DNA of 64,000 bases from Abditibacterium sp. (GTDB lineage Bacteria > Armatimonadota > Abditibacteriia > Abditibacteriales > Abditibacteriaceae): NCBI GenBank assembly GCA_030448265.1, contig JAUJNG010000001.1, forward strand, positions 400,490-464,489, given 5' to 3'. Below are positions 62,629 to 64,000 of this stretch, in pieces. A program made the translations under genes and the position numbers. Under the pieces are notes generated by a model that worked only from the letters and a program-made list of their open reading frames with translations, had not been told where the DNA came from and searched no databases. How positions within the stretch are numbered: the first letter of the stretch is position 1; each line of letters begins with the position of its first letter.

Positions 62629-64000
62629 TCAATCCACGCTTCGGCCCAAAGCGCTGGCGATGGTGATGGCGAGTTCGGCGGGTTCCACCGGTTTGGCGAG
62701 ATGGTTTTGAAAGCCCGCGGCGAGCGCTTTAAAACGGTCTTCCATGCGCGCGTAAGCCGTTAACGCGATGGCGGGGGTTTTTCCGCCCCCGTCTTCGGGC
62801 AAGGCGCGCACCTCGCGAATCAGCGTGTAACCGTCTTCGTGAGGCATTCCGATGTCGGACACCAAAATATCGGGTCGCCATCCCTGAAGAAGCACAAATC
62901 CCTCGGCAACGCTGGCGGCTTCGCAGACCTGCGCGCCGTAGTCGCGCAACACGGTGACGATCAGTTCGCGCGAATCGGATTCGTCTTCCACCACCAGAAC
63001 TTTCAGGCCCGCCAAGATCTGGCGCGAAGTCTGGGTGTTGATGGCGTGGATGAACTCCATATTATCGGAGGAAACGTGGTTGATCGAAGGGCCGGATATG
63101 GTCGGGGTTTCAACCGCCAGAACCGGCAGACGCACCACGAACGCGGCGCCCAGGCCTTCGCCCGCGCTTTCGACTCGCACCGTCCCGCCGTGCATTTCGA
63201 CCATGTGGCGCACGATGGAAAGGCCCAGTCCCAGACCGCCGTGCGGCCTTGTGGGGGTGGAGTCGAGCTGTTTGAAGCGGTCGAAGACGTAGGGCAGAAA
63301 CGAGGTCGGAATGCCCTGGCCGGTGTCGCGCACTTCGATTTGCAGAGAGGAATCGAGGCGTGACAAAATCACTTCGACCAGCCCGCCGCGCGGCGTGAAT
63401 TTGATGGCGTTGGAGAGCAAATTCCACATCACCTGTTGCAGCCGGTCGGGATCGCCGTTGATTTTGCCGGCGCGCCGGTCGAGCTGGGCGCGCATTTCGA
63501 TGCCTTTGGCATCGGCGGCGGGCTGGGCGCTTTCGAGGGCCGATTCGACCACCGAATGCAGTTCGACGGGCCGCACTTCGAGCCGCATTTTGCCCGTCAC
63601 GATGCGCGACACGTCCAATAAGTCGTTGATGAGCTGCGACTGCGCCCGCACGTTGCGTTCGATCACATCGAGGGCGCGCTGCGCCGTTCCGTCGCTCAAA
63701 GCGGGAACGGTCTGCGCCAGGGATTGCAGAATGCTCACCCAGCCCAGAATTGGGGTGAGCGGTGTTTTGAGTTCGTGCGAGACAATGGCGAGAAATTCGT
63801 CGCGCGCGCGCATCGCTTCGTTGGCGCTGACCAGCGCCCCCTGCGATTCGCGGTAGAGCCGCGCGTTGTGAACCGCTTCGGCGGCGCGGCGCCCCAGTTC
63901 CTGCGCCAAAACGAGGTCTTCCTCGCTAAAAAGCCGCTCGGCGTGTTCCGAAATCATCGTCAACACGCCGATGGTTTTGCCGCGCGCGCTCAGAGGCACG
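62629..64000 (-). CDS. Hybrid sensor histidine kinase/response regulator, partial
   Basis: The gene begins beyond the window end; about 457 C-terminal residues are visible. The end of a GAF domain is followed by a HisKA domain with the phospho-acceptor His in FLAIVSHELKTPLTP. A HATPase domain follows (NLLSNAIKFTPRGG, DTGQGIPTSFLPYVFDRF, GGLGLGLSIVRHMVEMHGG). The C-terminal 125 residues form a receiver domain, with VLVVEDESDSRELI, phospho-acceptor Asp in ILVSDIGMPHEDGY and LAKPVEPAELA. Signals through phosphotransfer to an unknown partner. Confidence 0.92.
   Translation of the reverse strand, partial: VPLSARGKTIGVLTMISEHAERLFSEEDLVLAQELGRRAAEAVHNARLYRESQGALVSANEAMRARDEFLAIVSHELKTPLTPILGWVSILQSLAQTVPALSDGTAQRALDVIERNVRAQSQLINDLLDVSRIVTGKMRLEVRPVELHSVVESALESAQPAADAKGIEMRAQLDRRAGKINGDPDRLQQVMWNLLSNAIKFTPRGGLVEVILSRLDSSLQIEVRDTGQGIPTSFLPYVFDRFKQLDSTPTRPHGGLGLGLSIVRHMVEMHGGTVRVESAGEGLGAAFVVRLPVLAVETPTISGPSINHVSSDNMEFIHAINTQTSRQILAGLKVLVVEDESDSRELIVTVLRDYGAQVCEAASVAEGFVLLQGWRPDILVSDIGMPHEDGYTLIREVRALPEDGGGKTPAIALTAYARMEDRFKALAAGFQNHLAKPVEPAELAITIASALGRSVD

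Overview
The window is 64 kb of GC-rich chromosomal DNA from an environmental bacterium. The best taxonomic clue is the gene at 4699-5475: a pseudopilin whose N-terminus ([18 protein letters not shown], then [13 protein letters not shown] and QDYDERYP) and H-x9-DG tail are typical of Armatimonadota and the related Abditibacteriota. Extended BlaR1-type M56 peptidases and LacI-pseudopilin pairs fit the same groups. This placement is an inference from protein style. No rRNA or tRNA gene was found.

Layout. 1-14.1 kb is a carbohydrate region: a BON-domain fragment, a secreted CBM9-like protein, a LacI regulator with a palindromic operator, the pseudopilin translationally coupled to it, a pectate-lyase-fold protein, a BNR-4 propeller, an opposing sugar-acid operon (2-hydroxyacid dehydrogenase, HpcH/HpaI aldolase, DUF1537 kinase) and a sulfatase. 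14.1-20.9 kb mixes small accessory genes (zinc ribbon, PIN/antitoxin, AP2-like protein, IS200/IS605 element, IS1-interrupted hicA with intact hicB, HEPN pair) with accB and hom. 20.9-36.5 kb is mostly housekeeping: prfB with its frameshift, rbfA, nrnA, truB, ribF, moaA, dnaG, a class-V PLP enzyme, tatA, alr, cdaA, ybbR and a sulfite-oxidase-like enzyme. 36.57-47.30 kb is a decayed defence island: an Eco57I-type methyltransferase fused to an AlbA_2 domain and broken twice, DUF5343, DUF3800, an unknown protein, an AlbA_2/HATPase/wHTH regulator, and a PLD-SNF2 helicase that has lost its ATPase motifs and is frameshifted. 47.3-64 kb carries trpS, tgt, argB, argD and argF, a BlaI/BlaR1 pair with a giant sensor, a second PIN module and a hybrid histidine kinase cut by the window end.

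The most unusual property of the window is architectural. About fifteen intergenic gaps are filled by long inverted repeats with arms of roughly 19-75 bp, of several unrelated sequence families. In five families the arms are themselves built from quasi-tandem words of 7-9 bp. One family flanks the defence island exactly, one has an IS200-like element in its loop, one is nested inside another, one sits where an alkB gene is truncated, and two have been read into protein C-termini (alr, ybbR). Together they look like a mobile or self-amplifying foldback class and are the main candidate for something undescribed here.
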